20,083 bases of DNA from Lentisphaerota bacterium (GTDB lineage: Bacteria; Verrucomicrobiota; Kiritimatiellia; RFP12; UBA1067): the NCBI GenBank assembly GCA_022839525.1, contig JALHET010000010.1, positions 1 through 20,083 of the forward strand, in the 5' to 3' direction. Shown piece after piece: positions 13,294 to 20,083 of this stretch (position 1 is its first letter; the number at the start of each line of letters is the position of its first letter). The notes under the pieces are model-generated. The model had not been told where the DNA came from and made no database searches. It saw nothing but the letters and a program-made list of their open reading frames with translations. The position numbers were made by a program, and so were the translations under genes.

Positions 13294-15792
13294 ATGGCTG
13301 GTGAAGAGCTGACCCCGATGATGCGGCAGTACCGGCGCATCAAGGCGGAATTGCCGGAGGGTGTGATCCTGCTGTTCCGGCTCGGTGATTTCTACGAGAT
13401 GTTTCTCGACGACGCGCGCGAGGCCGCGCCGATTCTCGGCGTGGCGCTGACCCACCGTGCCGGGGTACCCATGTGCGGGGTGCCTTACCATGCCATCGAC
13501 AGCTATCTCGCTAAACTCATCCGCGCAGGAAAAAAAGCGGCCGTCTGCGACCAGATGGAAGAACCCGCCCAAGCCAAGGGCATCGTGCGCCGCGAGGTCA
13601 CCCGCGTCGTGACGCCCGGCACGATCACGGAGGATGAGATCCTTGATGCGGCCCGCAACAACTATCTGGCCGCCCTCTATGCGGGCAAAGGCCTCGGCCT
13701 CGCCCTGCTCGACCTCTCCACCGGCGCGCTCACCGTCGAAGCCGCCGCCGACGCGGCCGCCTTGGCCGAGCACCTCAAGCGGGTTGCCCCGAGCGAATGT
13801 CTGGTCGGCCGCGAACAGCGCGCCGACCCGCGCCTGGCCACGCTTCTGGCCGAAGGCGCGGCAGGCACCGTGACGGAGACCGACGACTGGACTCTGGAAT
13901 ACGACTTCGCCTACGACCATCTGCTGCGCCACTTCAAGGTGCATTCGCTCGAAGGCTACGGTTGCGAAGGCCAAGCCGTTCTCGTCTGCCCGGCGGGCGC
14001 ACTCCTCCACTACGTCCACGAAGAGTTGCGCCACACTGTCAGCCATATCCGCTCGCTCCGCATCAACCACGCGCGCGATTTCCTGATGCTGGACGAAAGC
14101 ACCTGCGTCAACCTCGACCTGATCCCCCAGCGGGGCAAGGCACAGGAGGCGACCCTTCTCGGCGTGCTGAACAACACCCAGACGCCCATGGGCGCGCGGC
14201 TGTTGCGGTCATGGCTCGTGCGGCCGTTGCGGCAGGCCGCCGCCATCCGGGCGCGGCTCGACACGGTAGAGGCCTTCACCAAACAGCGGCTGCTTCTGAA
14301 CGACCTGCGCGAAAAGCTCGCCACCGTGCGCGATCTGGAGCGGCTCATCGCACGCATCGGCACGGGGCGCGGCAACGCGCGCGACGTCAAAGCACTGGCG
14401 GTGTCGCTGCTGCCCGTGCCCGTCATCCGCGAACGCATGGAGGACGCCGAGCCCGCGCTGCTGCGCGAGACCGCCGCCCGCCTTCACCCGCTGCCGGAGC
14501 TGGTCGACCTCATCCACACCGCCATCGCCGACACGCCGGCGGTGGGACTCAAGGACGGCGGCATCATCCGCCCCGGTTACAGCGCGGAACTGGATGAGCT
14601 GCGCGGCCTCGCATCGGAGGGCCACGCCTGGCTCGCAAAGTATCAGGCCTCCGAGCAGGAACGCACCGGCATCAAGACCCTCAAGGTGCGGCACAACAAG
14701 GTCTTCGGGTTCTACATCGAGGTCTCCAAGGGGCAGGCGGGCGCGGTGCCACCGGAGTACGAACGGCGGCAGACGCTGGTCAGCGCGGAGCGCTATATCA
14801 CGCCCGAACTGAAGGAATACGAGCGGAAGATTTTCGGTGCCCAGGAACGTTCCACCGCGATGGAGTTCGAGCTGTTCTGCGCGCTCCGCGAAAAGGTGGT
14901 CGCCCAGACGGCGGTAATCCAGGAGACGGCCGACGCATTGGCGCAGCTTGACGTGTTGGCGTCGCTGGCAGACCGCGCCTTGGCGCTGGGCTACGTGCGG
15001 CCTGAAATCACAGAGAACGACGCCTTGGAAATCCGCGACGGACGCCACCCCGTGATCGAGCAGCTGCCCGACGCGGAGCAGTTCGTGCCGAACGACACGC
15101 TGCTCGACTGCCGCCGCAACCAGATCATGCTCATCACCGGGCCCAACATGGCGGGCAAGTCCACTTATATCCGCCAAGTGGCGCTGATCGCGATCATGGC
15201 GCACACCGGCTCTTTCGTGCCCGCGCGCAGCGCCAAGATCGGCCTGCTCGACCGCGTGTTCACGCGCGTGGGCGCGGGCGATGACCTGGCGCGTGGCCGC
15301 AGCACCTTCATGGTGGAGATGCAGGAGGCCGCCAACATCCTGAACAACGCCACGTCCAAGAGCCTGATTGTGCTCGACGAGATCGGGCGCGGCACCAGCA
15401 CCTTCGACGGCATCAGCATCGCCTGGGCCGTGGCCGAATATCTGCACAACACGCCGCGCGTCAAGGCCAAGACGCTTTTTGCCACGCACTATCACGAACT
15501 GACCGATCTGGCGATCACGCTGAACGGCGTCAAGAACTACACGGTGCAGGTGCGTGAGCACGGCGACTCGGTGGTGTTCCTGCGGCGCATCGCGACTGGA
15601 ACGGCGGACAAGAGCTACGGCATCCATGTGGCGCGGCTGGCGGGCATGCCGGACGAGGTGATCGACCGGTCGCGCGAGATTCTCGCCAACCTGGAAGAGG
15701 GCGAGCTGGAGTCCGGCATCCCGAAGCTGGCCCGGCGCAACAAGCGGAAGTCCCCGGACATCCCGGGGCAGCTCACGCTGTTCGAGCTCTGA
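13294..15792 (+). CDS. mutS: DNA mismatch repair protein MutS
   Basis: MutS binds mispaired bases and starts mismatch repair through an ATP-driven sliding clamp. The 832-residue protein is of MutS1 type. It has the mismatch-recognition Phe-x-Glu in GDFYEMF (F33, E35), connector, lever and clamp domains, then the ABC-type ATPase with Walker A GPNMAGKST (616-624), signature-region GDDLARGRSTFMVEM, Walker B DEIGRG (D695, E696) and ATHYHELT (H732). The C-terminus ends QLTLFEL, a good match to a sliding-clamp (beta clamp) binding motif. ATG 13294 has AAGGAG at 9-base spacing. No mutL is adjacent, so partner genes must be elsewhere. It ends 44 bases from a convergent gene, with no clear hairpin between. 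Confidence 0.97.
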   Translation: MAGEELTPMMRQYRRIKAELPEGVILLFRLGDFYEMFLDDAREAAPILGVALTHRAGVPMCGVPYHAIDSYLAKLIRAGKKAAVCDQMEEPAQAKGIVRREVTRVVTPGTITEDEILDAARNNYLAALYAGKGLGLALLDLSTGALTVEAAADAAALAEHLKRVAPSECLVGREQRADPRLATLLAEGAAGTVTETDDWTLEYDFAYDHLLRHFKVHSLEGYGCEGQAVLVCPAGALLHYVHEELRHTVSHIRSLRINHARDFLMLDESTCVNLDLIPQRGKAQEATLLGVLNNTQTPMGARLLRSWLVRPLRQAAAIRARLDTVEAFTKQRLLLNDLREKLATVRDLERLIARIGTGRGNARDVKALAVSLLPVPVIRERMEDAEPALLRETAARLHPLPELVDLIHTAIADTPAVGLKDGGIIRPGYSAELDELRGLASEGHAWLAKYQASEQERTGIKTLKVRHNKVFGFYIEVSKGQAGAVPPEYERRQTLVSAERYITPELKEYERKIFGAQERSTAMEFELFCALREKVVAQTAVIQETADALAQLDVLASLADRALALGYVRPEITENDALEIRDGRHPVIEQLPDAEQFVPNDTLLDCRRNQIMLITGPNMAGKSTYIRQVALIAIMAHTGSFVPARSAKIGLLDRVFTRVGAGDDLARGRSTFMVEMQEAANILNNATSKSLIVLDEIGRGTSTFDGISIAWAVAEYLHNTPRVKAKTLFATHYHELTDLAITLNGVKNYTVQVREHGDSVVFLRRIATGTADKSYGIHVARLAGMPDEVIDRSREILANLEEGELESGIPKLARRNKRKSPDIPGQLTLFEL

Positions 15793-15836
15793 GCCCACCA
15801 CCACCCTTCCCTGTTCCATGCTGCTAGTCGCGCCGC

Positions 15837-16868
15837 CTACTTGAACGTCACCTCGATATCGTCGAAGTCGATCTGGCCCGGGCAATATCCATTAAGGATC
15901 AAGACACTGGCCGCGGCGGCATTTTCAGGAATGGCATCTTCCCTTAATATCGTTTTCCAAGAACCGTTCCTTTGTCCCCAACTTGCAACACTAAAGTGAA
16001 TAATTTTCCCGTCTCGATCCTCAAAATTGATTTGTACACATGGGCTAGGAGGTAGTTTGCCCGCACGGTTTCTCACACACTCTTTTGTCCTGAGTTTCGC
16101 GGTAATCGTCACACTTTTTGCCCCTCTCTGGGGTAAATTGATTTTTTGCAGGATTTGTGAACAAGTAGTAACCGTACCATCGCTGATGACGTTTTTCTTA
16201 AACCGGAGAAACTTGTTTCCATTTTCTGTCTCTACGGTCACATGATCCGTCCTCTCCCACCCCTCTGGCTTTCCGTCTATAACCTTCTCGAAATCACCGT
16301 TTACGACCACATTCTTGCCTCGTTGCGCCTTCGCCATTCCTTCCCCATGCCCGACACCCACCGCCACTCCCGCGCTGCCGTTCCCCAGTAGCAAGGCCTT
16401 TTCAGCCGCGACTTGTTTCGCGAGTTCGGGATTGGATGCGGCCTTGGTTTGGAGCGTGGCCAGCACGCGAAGGTAGTCGGCGTCCACCTGTTTGCGGCGT
16501 TTGGCGAAATCCTCGTTGACGCGTTTGAGTGTTGCCAGCAAAGTCTTGCGCGCGGTCTTAAGTTTGGCTTTGGGCAGCGCTGCGGGAAGTTCGGGATCGA
16601 CCATCCCCGTGACAGCCGCCTCGCGCTCTTTCACAACCGCCGCGACCAAATCGAGATCCCCTTTGGCCGTTGCGGTTTTTTCGATCTCGTCCAGCATGCC
16701 TACATATGACTGAGCCGCTTTGGCCATAGCCTCCTGCCTCTGCTTGTTCAGTGCCTCGATGGAGCCTTTGTATTTCGCCACAGGCACCGCCAACTCTGGA
16801 AGCATGTCTTGCGCGTGAAGAGCCCATACGGTCATTATTGCCGATGTGATAGCCGTCAGTCTTGTCAT
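15837..16868 (-). CDS. Secreted helical protein with C-terminal carbohydrate-binding-like domain
   Basis: This 343-residue protein has a signal peptide (MTRLTAITSAIMTVWALHAQD), so it is exported. A long helical region follows (about 25-165). It contains YVGMLDEIEK and AKGDLDLVAAVVKERE, a pattern I associate with exported proteins of PVC bacteria. The C-terminal part (about 190-343) opens NVVVNGDFE and closes IDFDDIEVTFK, as in CBM4/9-type or galactose-binding-like jelly rolls, and carries four cysteines that may pair outside the cytoplasm. ATG 16868 is chosen because GGAG (16878-16881) lies 9 bases upstream; in-frame ATGs at 16877 and 16937 have worse spacing or lie in palindromes. The DNA encoding the C-terminal domain is visibly more AT-rich than the N-terminal part. 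No enzyme domain is seen, so a ligand-binding or structural role is inferred. Confidence 0.72.
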   Translation of the reverse strand: MTRLTAITSAIMTVWALHAQDMLPELAVPVAKYKGSIEALNKQRQEAMAKAAQSYVGMLDEIEKTATAKGDLDLVAAVVKEREAAVTGMVDPELPAALPKAKLKTARKTLLATLKRVNEDFAKRRKQVDADYLRVLATLQTKAASNPELAKQVAAEKALLLGNGSAGVAVGVGHGEGMAKAQRGKNVVVNGDFEKVIDGKPEGWERTDHVTVETENGNKFLRFKKNVISDGTVTTCSQILQKINLPQRGAKSVTITAKLRTKECVRNRAGKLPPSPCVQINFEDRDGKIIHFSVASWGQRNGSWKTILREDAIPENAAAASVLILNGYCPGQIDFDDIEVTFK

Positions 16869-16888
16869 GATTCTCATCTCCAAAGTTA

Positions 16889-16914
16889 TACCCTTATTTA
16901 TATTTATAAGGGTA
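16889..16914. promoter_or_regulatory. Operator-like palindrome upstream of the secreted-protein gene
   Basis: TACCCTTAT (16889-16897) and ATAAGGGTA (16906-16914) are perfect 9-bp arms around an 8-base AT loop, 21-46 bases upstream of the minus-strand start. A second palindrome, CGTTTC-cga-GAAACG (16915-16929), abuts it. On the minus strand, TTGACT (16932-16937) with TACCCT at 17-base spacing could be the promoter, with the palindrome covering the -10. A regulator-binding site is inferred; an mRNA 5' hairpin is the alternative. Confidence 0.45.
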
Positions 16915-16987
16915 CGTTTCCGAGAAACGGGAGTCAACCGATTTTTCAGGGTTGTTTTTTTACGTTCCGGCCGGGAATTATTTTGGC

Positions 16988-17017
16988 TTGCGTGGAGCGG
17001 GCTAAAAAGGCTAATAG
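16988..17017 (+). promoter_or_regulatory. Possible promoter of recJ giving a leaderless transcript
   Basis: TTGCGT (16988-16993) and TAATAG (17012-17017) are 18 bases apart, and the ATG follows 6 bases after the -10. No SD precedes the ATG, so transcript start and start codon would coincide. The -10 match to consensus is only moderate. Confidence 0.4.
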
Positions 17018-17023
17018 TGCGTC

Positions 17024-18787
17024 ATGTTGCCGAAATATAAATGGATGGATATCCGGGCCGATGCCGATGCCGTGTCGGGTTTAGTCCGGTCGCTGGGCTT
17101 GCCGGTACCCGTGGCGCGGGTGTTGGTGGCGCGGGGCGTGGCGACACCCGAGGCTGCCGACACATTTCTCCGTCCGGATCTCAACAGACATTTGGGCGAC
17201 CCGTTCGCTTTTCCCGGCGCGCGCGCGGCGGCGGAACGGCTGTGGGACGCCATCGGGAACGGACGCGATATCGTGGTGTTCGGCGACTTCGATGCGGACG
17301 GCGTGGCAGCAACCACCGTCCTGACCACCGCACTGAAACGTCTGGGCGGCCGGGCAGATGCCTTTTTACCCGTGCGCGAGCCCGAAGGTTACGGCCTGAC
17401 GTTTGCGGCGCTGGAGCGTTGCAGGCGCGAACACGGCGGATGGCCCGCGCTGCTGGTGACGGTCGATTGCGGCATCTGCTCCGTGGAAGAGGTGGCGTAT
17501 CTGAACGCGCAGGGCGTTGAAGTCATCATCACCGACCATCACGAGCCGGGAACCGAACTGCCGCAGGCAACGGTGCTCGTGAACCCCCAACTGGGCGCGT
17601 CGCCCGGCGCGGAACACCTGTGCGGGGCCGGGGTGGCGTTCAAGGTGGCGCACGCCATGGCGGGGCTGGGCAAAGCCAACGGCTGGTATGGGGGCGAGCC
17701 GTTCTGCGGCGAACTGCTGGCGCCGGTCGGGCTGGCCACCGTCGCCGACGTGGTTCCGCTGACCGGCGAGAACCGGCTGTTCGTGACCGTGGCGCTCAAA
17801 CACTGGAACCGCTTTGCGGGCGAGGGGCTGCGGGCCTTGCTGTCGCGCGCGGCCGGGCAGGTTCCCGGGGAACTGGACACGCATCTTTTCGCTTTTGTGC
17901 TGGGGCCCCGCATCAATGCGGCAGGCCGGATGGGTTCGGCGATGGACGCTTACGAGCTGCTGACCACGCGGGACCGGCAGCGGGCCGCAGAGTTGGCGAC
18001 CAAACTCGAAGGGTTCAACGGCGAACGGCGGGGCGTGGAGTCGCGCATGCTTGCGGCGGCGCGGCGGCAATGCGGCCTGGACGAACAAACGGCGGGCACG
18101 TTCGGCGAGGCCGCCGTGGTGGTGCGCGGCGATGAGGGCTGGCACCCCGGCGTGCTCGGGATCGTGGCGGCACGGCTGAGCGACGCGGCGGCGCGTCCGG
18201 CTGCCGCAGTGGCGTTCGGCAAGTCGAAAACCGGGCGCGGCTCCGTGCGCGCGGGCGAAGGGTACCACGCGGTCGAGGCGCTGGCCGCGGCGAGTGAGGC
18301 GCTGGCGGGCTTTGGCGGGCACGCGCGCGCCGCCGGTTTTCAGATCAAGCCCGACTGCTTTGAGCGGTTCAAAGAACTTTTTTGCGCGGCGTGCGCCGGG
18401 CAGGCGGCGGCGAACGGCGGCGTCCAGCCCCTGCAGGTCGACGGCTGGCTGGAGGCGGAGCAGGTCTCGCTGGAGCTTTACCGCGAACAGCAGCGGCTGG
18501 CCCCTTTCGGCGTCGGCAATCCCGCGCCGCGCTGGGGGTTGCGCGGCGTTGCGCTGGAGCGCGTCCAGCCCATGGGCCAGTCGGGCGAGCACATGCAGCT
18601 CCTCTTCAGGGTGGCCCCCAGCTGCACGCTGCGCGGGGTCTGGTTCCGTAACGGCGGCGCGACGGAAGCGGTGCGAACGGCAGGCGGACGGGTCGACGTG
18701 GTGTTCGAGCTGCGCCAGAACGGGTTCAGCGGCGAACCGGCCGCAGAGCTGCAGGTCGTGGATCTCGCCCCCGCGCGCGTTCCTTGA
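17024..18787 (+). CDS. recJ: Single-stranded-DNA-specific 5'-3' exonuclease RecJ
   Basis: RecJ degrades single-stranded DNA 5' to 3' in recombination, mismatch repair and restart of stalled forks. The 587-residue protein has all DHH-family motifs: GDFDADG (87-93, with D88, D90 and D92), TVDCG (D148), TDHHEPG (D171, H172, H173), TVADVVPL (D242), GPRINAAGRM (294-303), and the DHHA1 motif GGHARAAG (H433). An OB-fold-like C-terminal region with FGVGNPAP follows. Length is normal. The first motif has Phe in place of the usual Tyr (DFDADG for DYDADG), a mild variant. No SD is present; an alternative ATG 21 bases further in (MDIRAD) would remove little. The gene is divergent from the secreted-protein gene and is followed by an accessory toxin-antitoxin locus. 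Confidence 0.96.
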   Translation: MLPKYKWMDIRADADAVSGLVRSLGLPVPVARVLVARGVATPEAADTFLRPDLNRHLGDPFAFPGARAAAERLWDAIGNGRDIVVFGDFDADGVAATTVLTTALKRLGGRADAFLPVREPEGYGLTFAALERCRREHGGWPALLVTVDCGICSVEEVAYLNAQGVEVIITDHHEPGTELPQATVLVNPQLGASPGAEHLCGAGVAFKVAHAMAGLGKANGWYGGEPFCGELLAPVGLATVADVVPLTGENRLFVTVALKHWNRFAGEGLRALLSRAAGQVPGELDTHLFAFVLGPRINAAGRMGSAMDAYELLTTRDRQRAAELATKLEGFNGERRGVESRMLAAARRQCGLDEQTAGTFGEAAVVVRGDEGWHPGVLGIVAARLSDAAARPAAAVAFGKSKTGRGSVRAGEGYHAVEALAAASEALAGFGGHARAAGFQIKPDCFERFKELFCAACAGQAAANGGVQPLQVDGWLEAEQVSLELYREQQRLAPFGVGNPAPRWGLRGVALERVQPMGQSGEHMQLLFRVAPSCTLRGVWFRNGGATEAVRTAGGRVDVVFELRQNGFSGEPAAELQVVDLAPARVP

Positions 18788-18917
18788 GCCGCGGCCCGCA
18801 CGTCCAGCCGCCCCACCTGTCACGATCGACGATGAATACCGGTGTAACGACGCCTGTTTTCATGGACTACCGATCCCCGCATCGGGCTGGGATTGAGCGG
18901 GCGCTGTCCTTCGGGGG

Positions 18918-18935
18918 TTTCAGCCGTTTCAGCCG
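18918..18935 (+). repeat. Short 9-bp direct duplication downstream of recJ
   Basis: TTTCAGCCG is present twice head to tail in the 227-base gap between recJ and the AbiE-like locus. The rest of that gap holds no gene. The repeat lies near the point where base composition turns AT-rich, so it may be near a junction of the accessory segment. Confidence 0.4.
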
Positions 18936-18961
18936 TTATGACGGAACGTTCTCAAAACTAG

Positions 18962-18990
18962 TTGATAATATTTCTGAAACGCACTATATT
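18962..18990 (+). promoter_or_regulatory. Strong sigma-70-like promoter of the AbiE-type toxin-antitoxin locus
   Basis: TTGATA (18962-18967) and TATATT (18985-18990) have exactly 17-base spacing, 24 bases upstream of the antitoxin ATG. Two small palindromes, GAACGTTC (18944-18951) and AACTAGTT (18956-18963), lie at or just upstream of the -35. AbiEi-type antitoxins commonly repress their own promoter through inverted repeats, so these are candidate operator parts. Confidence 0.65.
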
Positions 18991-19014
18991 TGATGCTTTA
19001 AAGAAACGAACAAC

Positions 19015-19632
19015 ATGAATTGGATCGACTTTAAGAGCCGGATGTTCGACCTCGGTTGTTTCAGCGTCAACCAAGTCTACGCTTGGCAGCCGGGGTTCGA
19101 CCGGAACGCCTTCGGACGCTGGGTACGGAAGGGCTATCTCGTGCGCCTACGGCAGGGGTTCTACGCATTCCCAGAATATCAGGGCAAGCCAGACATGGCG
19201 GTCTATTTTGCGGCCCGCATCTATAATCCGTCCTATGTCAGCCTCCACACCGCGCTCGCCTTCTACGGGCTGATCCCGGAGGCGGTCACTCAAATCACCA
19301 GTGTGACCTCCCTCAAGACCGCCCTGTTCAAGAACGGTTTCGGCGAGTATTCGTATAAGAGCGTCCGCGAAGACCTGATGTTCGGTTACGCTCCGCAGCC
19401 TCTGGCGGACAGCCGCGCCATTCCCTACGCCACCCGAGAGAAGGCGCTGCTGGATCTGCTGTACCTCTATCCGTTCTACAATACGGCCACTGAACTGGCC
19501 GATCTCCGTCTCGACCCGGACGCGCTGCACGAGGAAGTGAGCCGTTCCGGGCTTGAGGCGGACGCCGCACGTTTCCGCTGCGCCGCACTCGAACGGCGTC
19601 TTCGGCTCCTCATGAAAGTTTACGGCCTATGA
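19015..19632 (+). CDS. abiEi: AbiEi-family antitoxin (type IV toxin-antitoxin)
   Basis: AbiEi proteins neutralise the nucleotidyltransferase toxin AbiEii and repress their own operon through an N-terminal winged helix. The 205-residue protein shows an N-terminal helix-turn-helix-like region (FSVNQVYAWQPGFDRNAF, then RKGYLVRLRQGFYAFPEY, about residues 16-60). It then has the family's Y(V)SLHTALAFYGLIPE segment and ATREKALLDLLYLYPF in the C-terminal domain. Its stop overlaps the start of the downstream gene in an ATGA arrangement (19629-19632), showing translational coupling. The start is preceded by only a weak SD-like AAAGAAACGAA. The promoter is AT-rich and unlike the rest of the window. Family assignment is based on motif pattern and on the partner gene. 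Confidence 0.82.
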   Translation: MNWIDFKSRMFDLGCFSVNQVYAWQPGFDRNAFGRWVRKGYLVRLRQGFYAFPEYQGKPDMAVYFAARIYNPSYVSLHTALAFYGLIPEAVTQITSVTSLKTALFKNGFGEYSYKSVREDLMFGYAPQPLADSRAIPYATREKALLDLLYLYPFYNTATELADLRLDPDALHEEVSRSGLEADAARFRCAALERRLRLLMKVYGL

Positions 19633-20083
19633 TTACGATCACGTCTATCAAAGCCTTTTACCCCGCACCCCTGAGCACGAGTGCCGTCTTTCACAAGCAC
19701 CTCCTTAAAGAGTACGTTCAGCTGCTGGCGCTCGACTACCTTTCCAAGACGCCGTACGCACGCAAACTGACGTTCATTGGCGGTACCAACCTGCGTCTCG
19801 TCAAAGGCATCGACCGCTTCTCTGAGGATTTGGATTTCGACTGCACCGATCTCTCCGCGAACGAGTTCACTCAATTGTCCGATGACGTGATTACCTTTCT
19901 CCAGCGAAGCGGCTTCAAGGCCGAGGCCCAGGATCGGGAGAGTGGTCGGCTATCTGCTTTCCGCCGGAGTATCCACTTCCCAGGATTGCTGTTCGACATG
20001 GGTCTGTCGGGCCATCAAGAGGAGCGTTTTCTGCTCAAACTCGAAGCGCAAGACCAAGGTGTTCCTTACGAACGGTCGATGGG
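19629..20083 (+). CDS. abiEii: AbiEii-family nucleotidyltransferase toxin, 3' truncated by window edge
   Basis: The frame opens at the ATG overlapping the antitoxin stop (ATGA) and stays open to the window end, giving 151 residues of an expected ~250-300. It contains the nucleotidyltransferase signature GGTNLRL (51-57), followed by RFSEDLDFD (63-71). The latter carries the catalytic acidic D-x-D (D69, D71) of the AbiEii/AbiGii group. These toxins modify essential RNAs and cause growth arrest; in lactococci the system aborts phage infection. The usual motif GGTALxL has Asn in place of Ala here, which probably does not affect catalysis. The catalytic residues visible are intact, so the toxin is likely active, but the C-terminal motifs cannot be checked. 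Confidence 0.85.
   Translation, partial: MITITSIKAFYPAPLSTSAVFHKHLLKEYVQLLALDYLSKTPYARKLTFIGGTNLRLVKGIDRFSEDLDFDCTDLSANEFTQLSDDVITFLQRSGFKAEAQDRESGRLSAFRRSIHFPGLLFDMGLSGHQEERFLLKLEAQDQGVPYERSM

Noticed and set aside
14209..15885. 558-codon minus-strand frame opposite mutS
   Set aside because: Antisense shadow of mutS with no SD or domain motif.
17366..18823. 485-codon minus-strand frame opposite recJ
   Set aside because: Antisense to a gene with every RecJ motif intact; no independent support.

Overview
The window is about 20 kb of GC-rich bacterial chromosome with dense genes of mostly housekeeping type. Several clues suggest a member of the PVC superphylum, possibly Kiritimatiellota or a Lentisphaerae relative. 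These are a secreted protein with a helical 'GDLD..AA..KERE' repeat followed by a jelly-roll-like C-terminus, a small secreted LTxxQ protein, intergenic palindromic repeats, and several starts without a Shine-Dalgarno (SD) site. This assignment is inference; no rRNA or other marker gene is present. Rubrerythrin points to an anaerobe that meets occasional oxygen.

Layout, left to right: (1) the 3' part of priA (replication restart helicase), convergent with a rubrerythrin gene across a short gap holding two hairpins. (2) A PfkB-family sugar kinase resembling 2-keto-3-deoxygluconate kinase, preceded by a coding-like remnant. (3) A small exported LTxxQ/Spy-CpxP-like protein. (4) A two-gene unit of a large SNF2-family ATPase and a SWIM zinc-finger protein. 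(5) A gap with a decayed reading frame, then a long acyl-CoA-dehydrogenase-like protein. (6) A 508-base gap with decayed minus-strand reading frames, then asd with a good promoter. (7) A branched palindromic repeat, then mutS. (8) A minus-strand secreted protein of lineage-specific appearance, whose upstream region is rich in palindromes. (9) recJ, divergent from it and probably leaderless. (10) At the right edge, an AbiE-type toxin-antitoxin pair with its own AT-rich promoter; the toxin gene runs off the window.

Four separately transcribed loci (priA, SNF2-SWIM, mutS, recJ) act on DNA restart, remodelling or repair. They are interspersed with metabolic genes and do not form an operon. No CRISPR array, tRNA, rRNA, integrase or transposase is visible. 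The most distinctive sequence-level features are three. Degenerate 9-bp tandem repeats, read as Ser-Asp-x tripeptides, are inserted in linkers of two unrelated proteins. An identical 16-nt leader block sits at the ribosome-binding site of two unrelated genes. A GGTAGGG-bounded, potentially three-way-folding repeat lies upstream of mutS. I see no clear previously undescribed multi-gene system; the nearest candidate is the SNF2-SWIM pair, which is a recurrent but poorly understood module.
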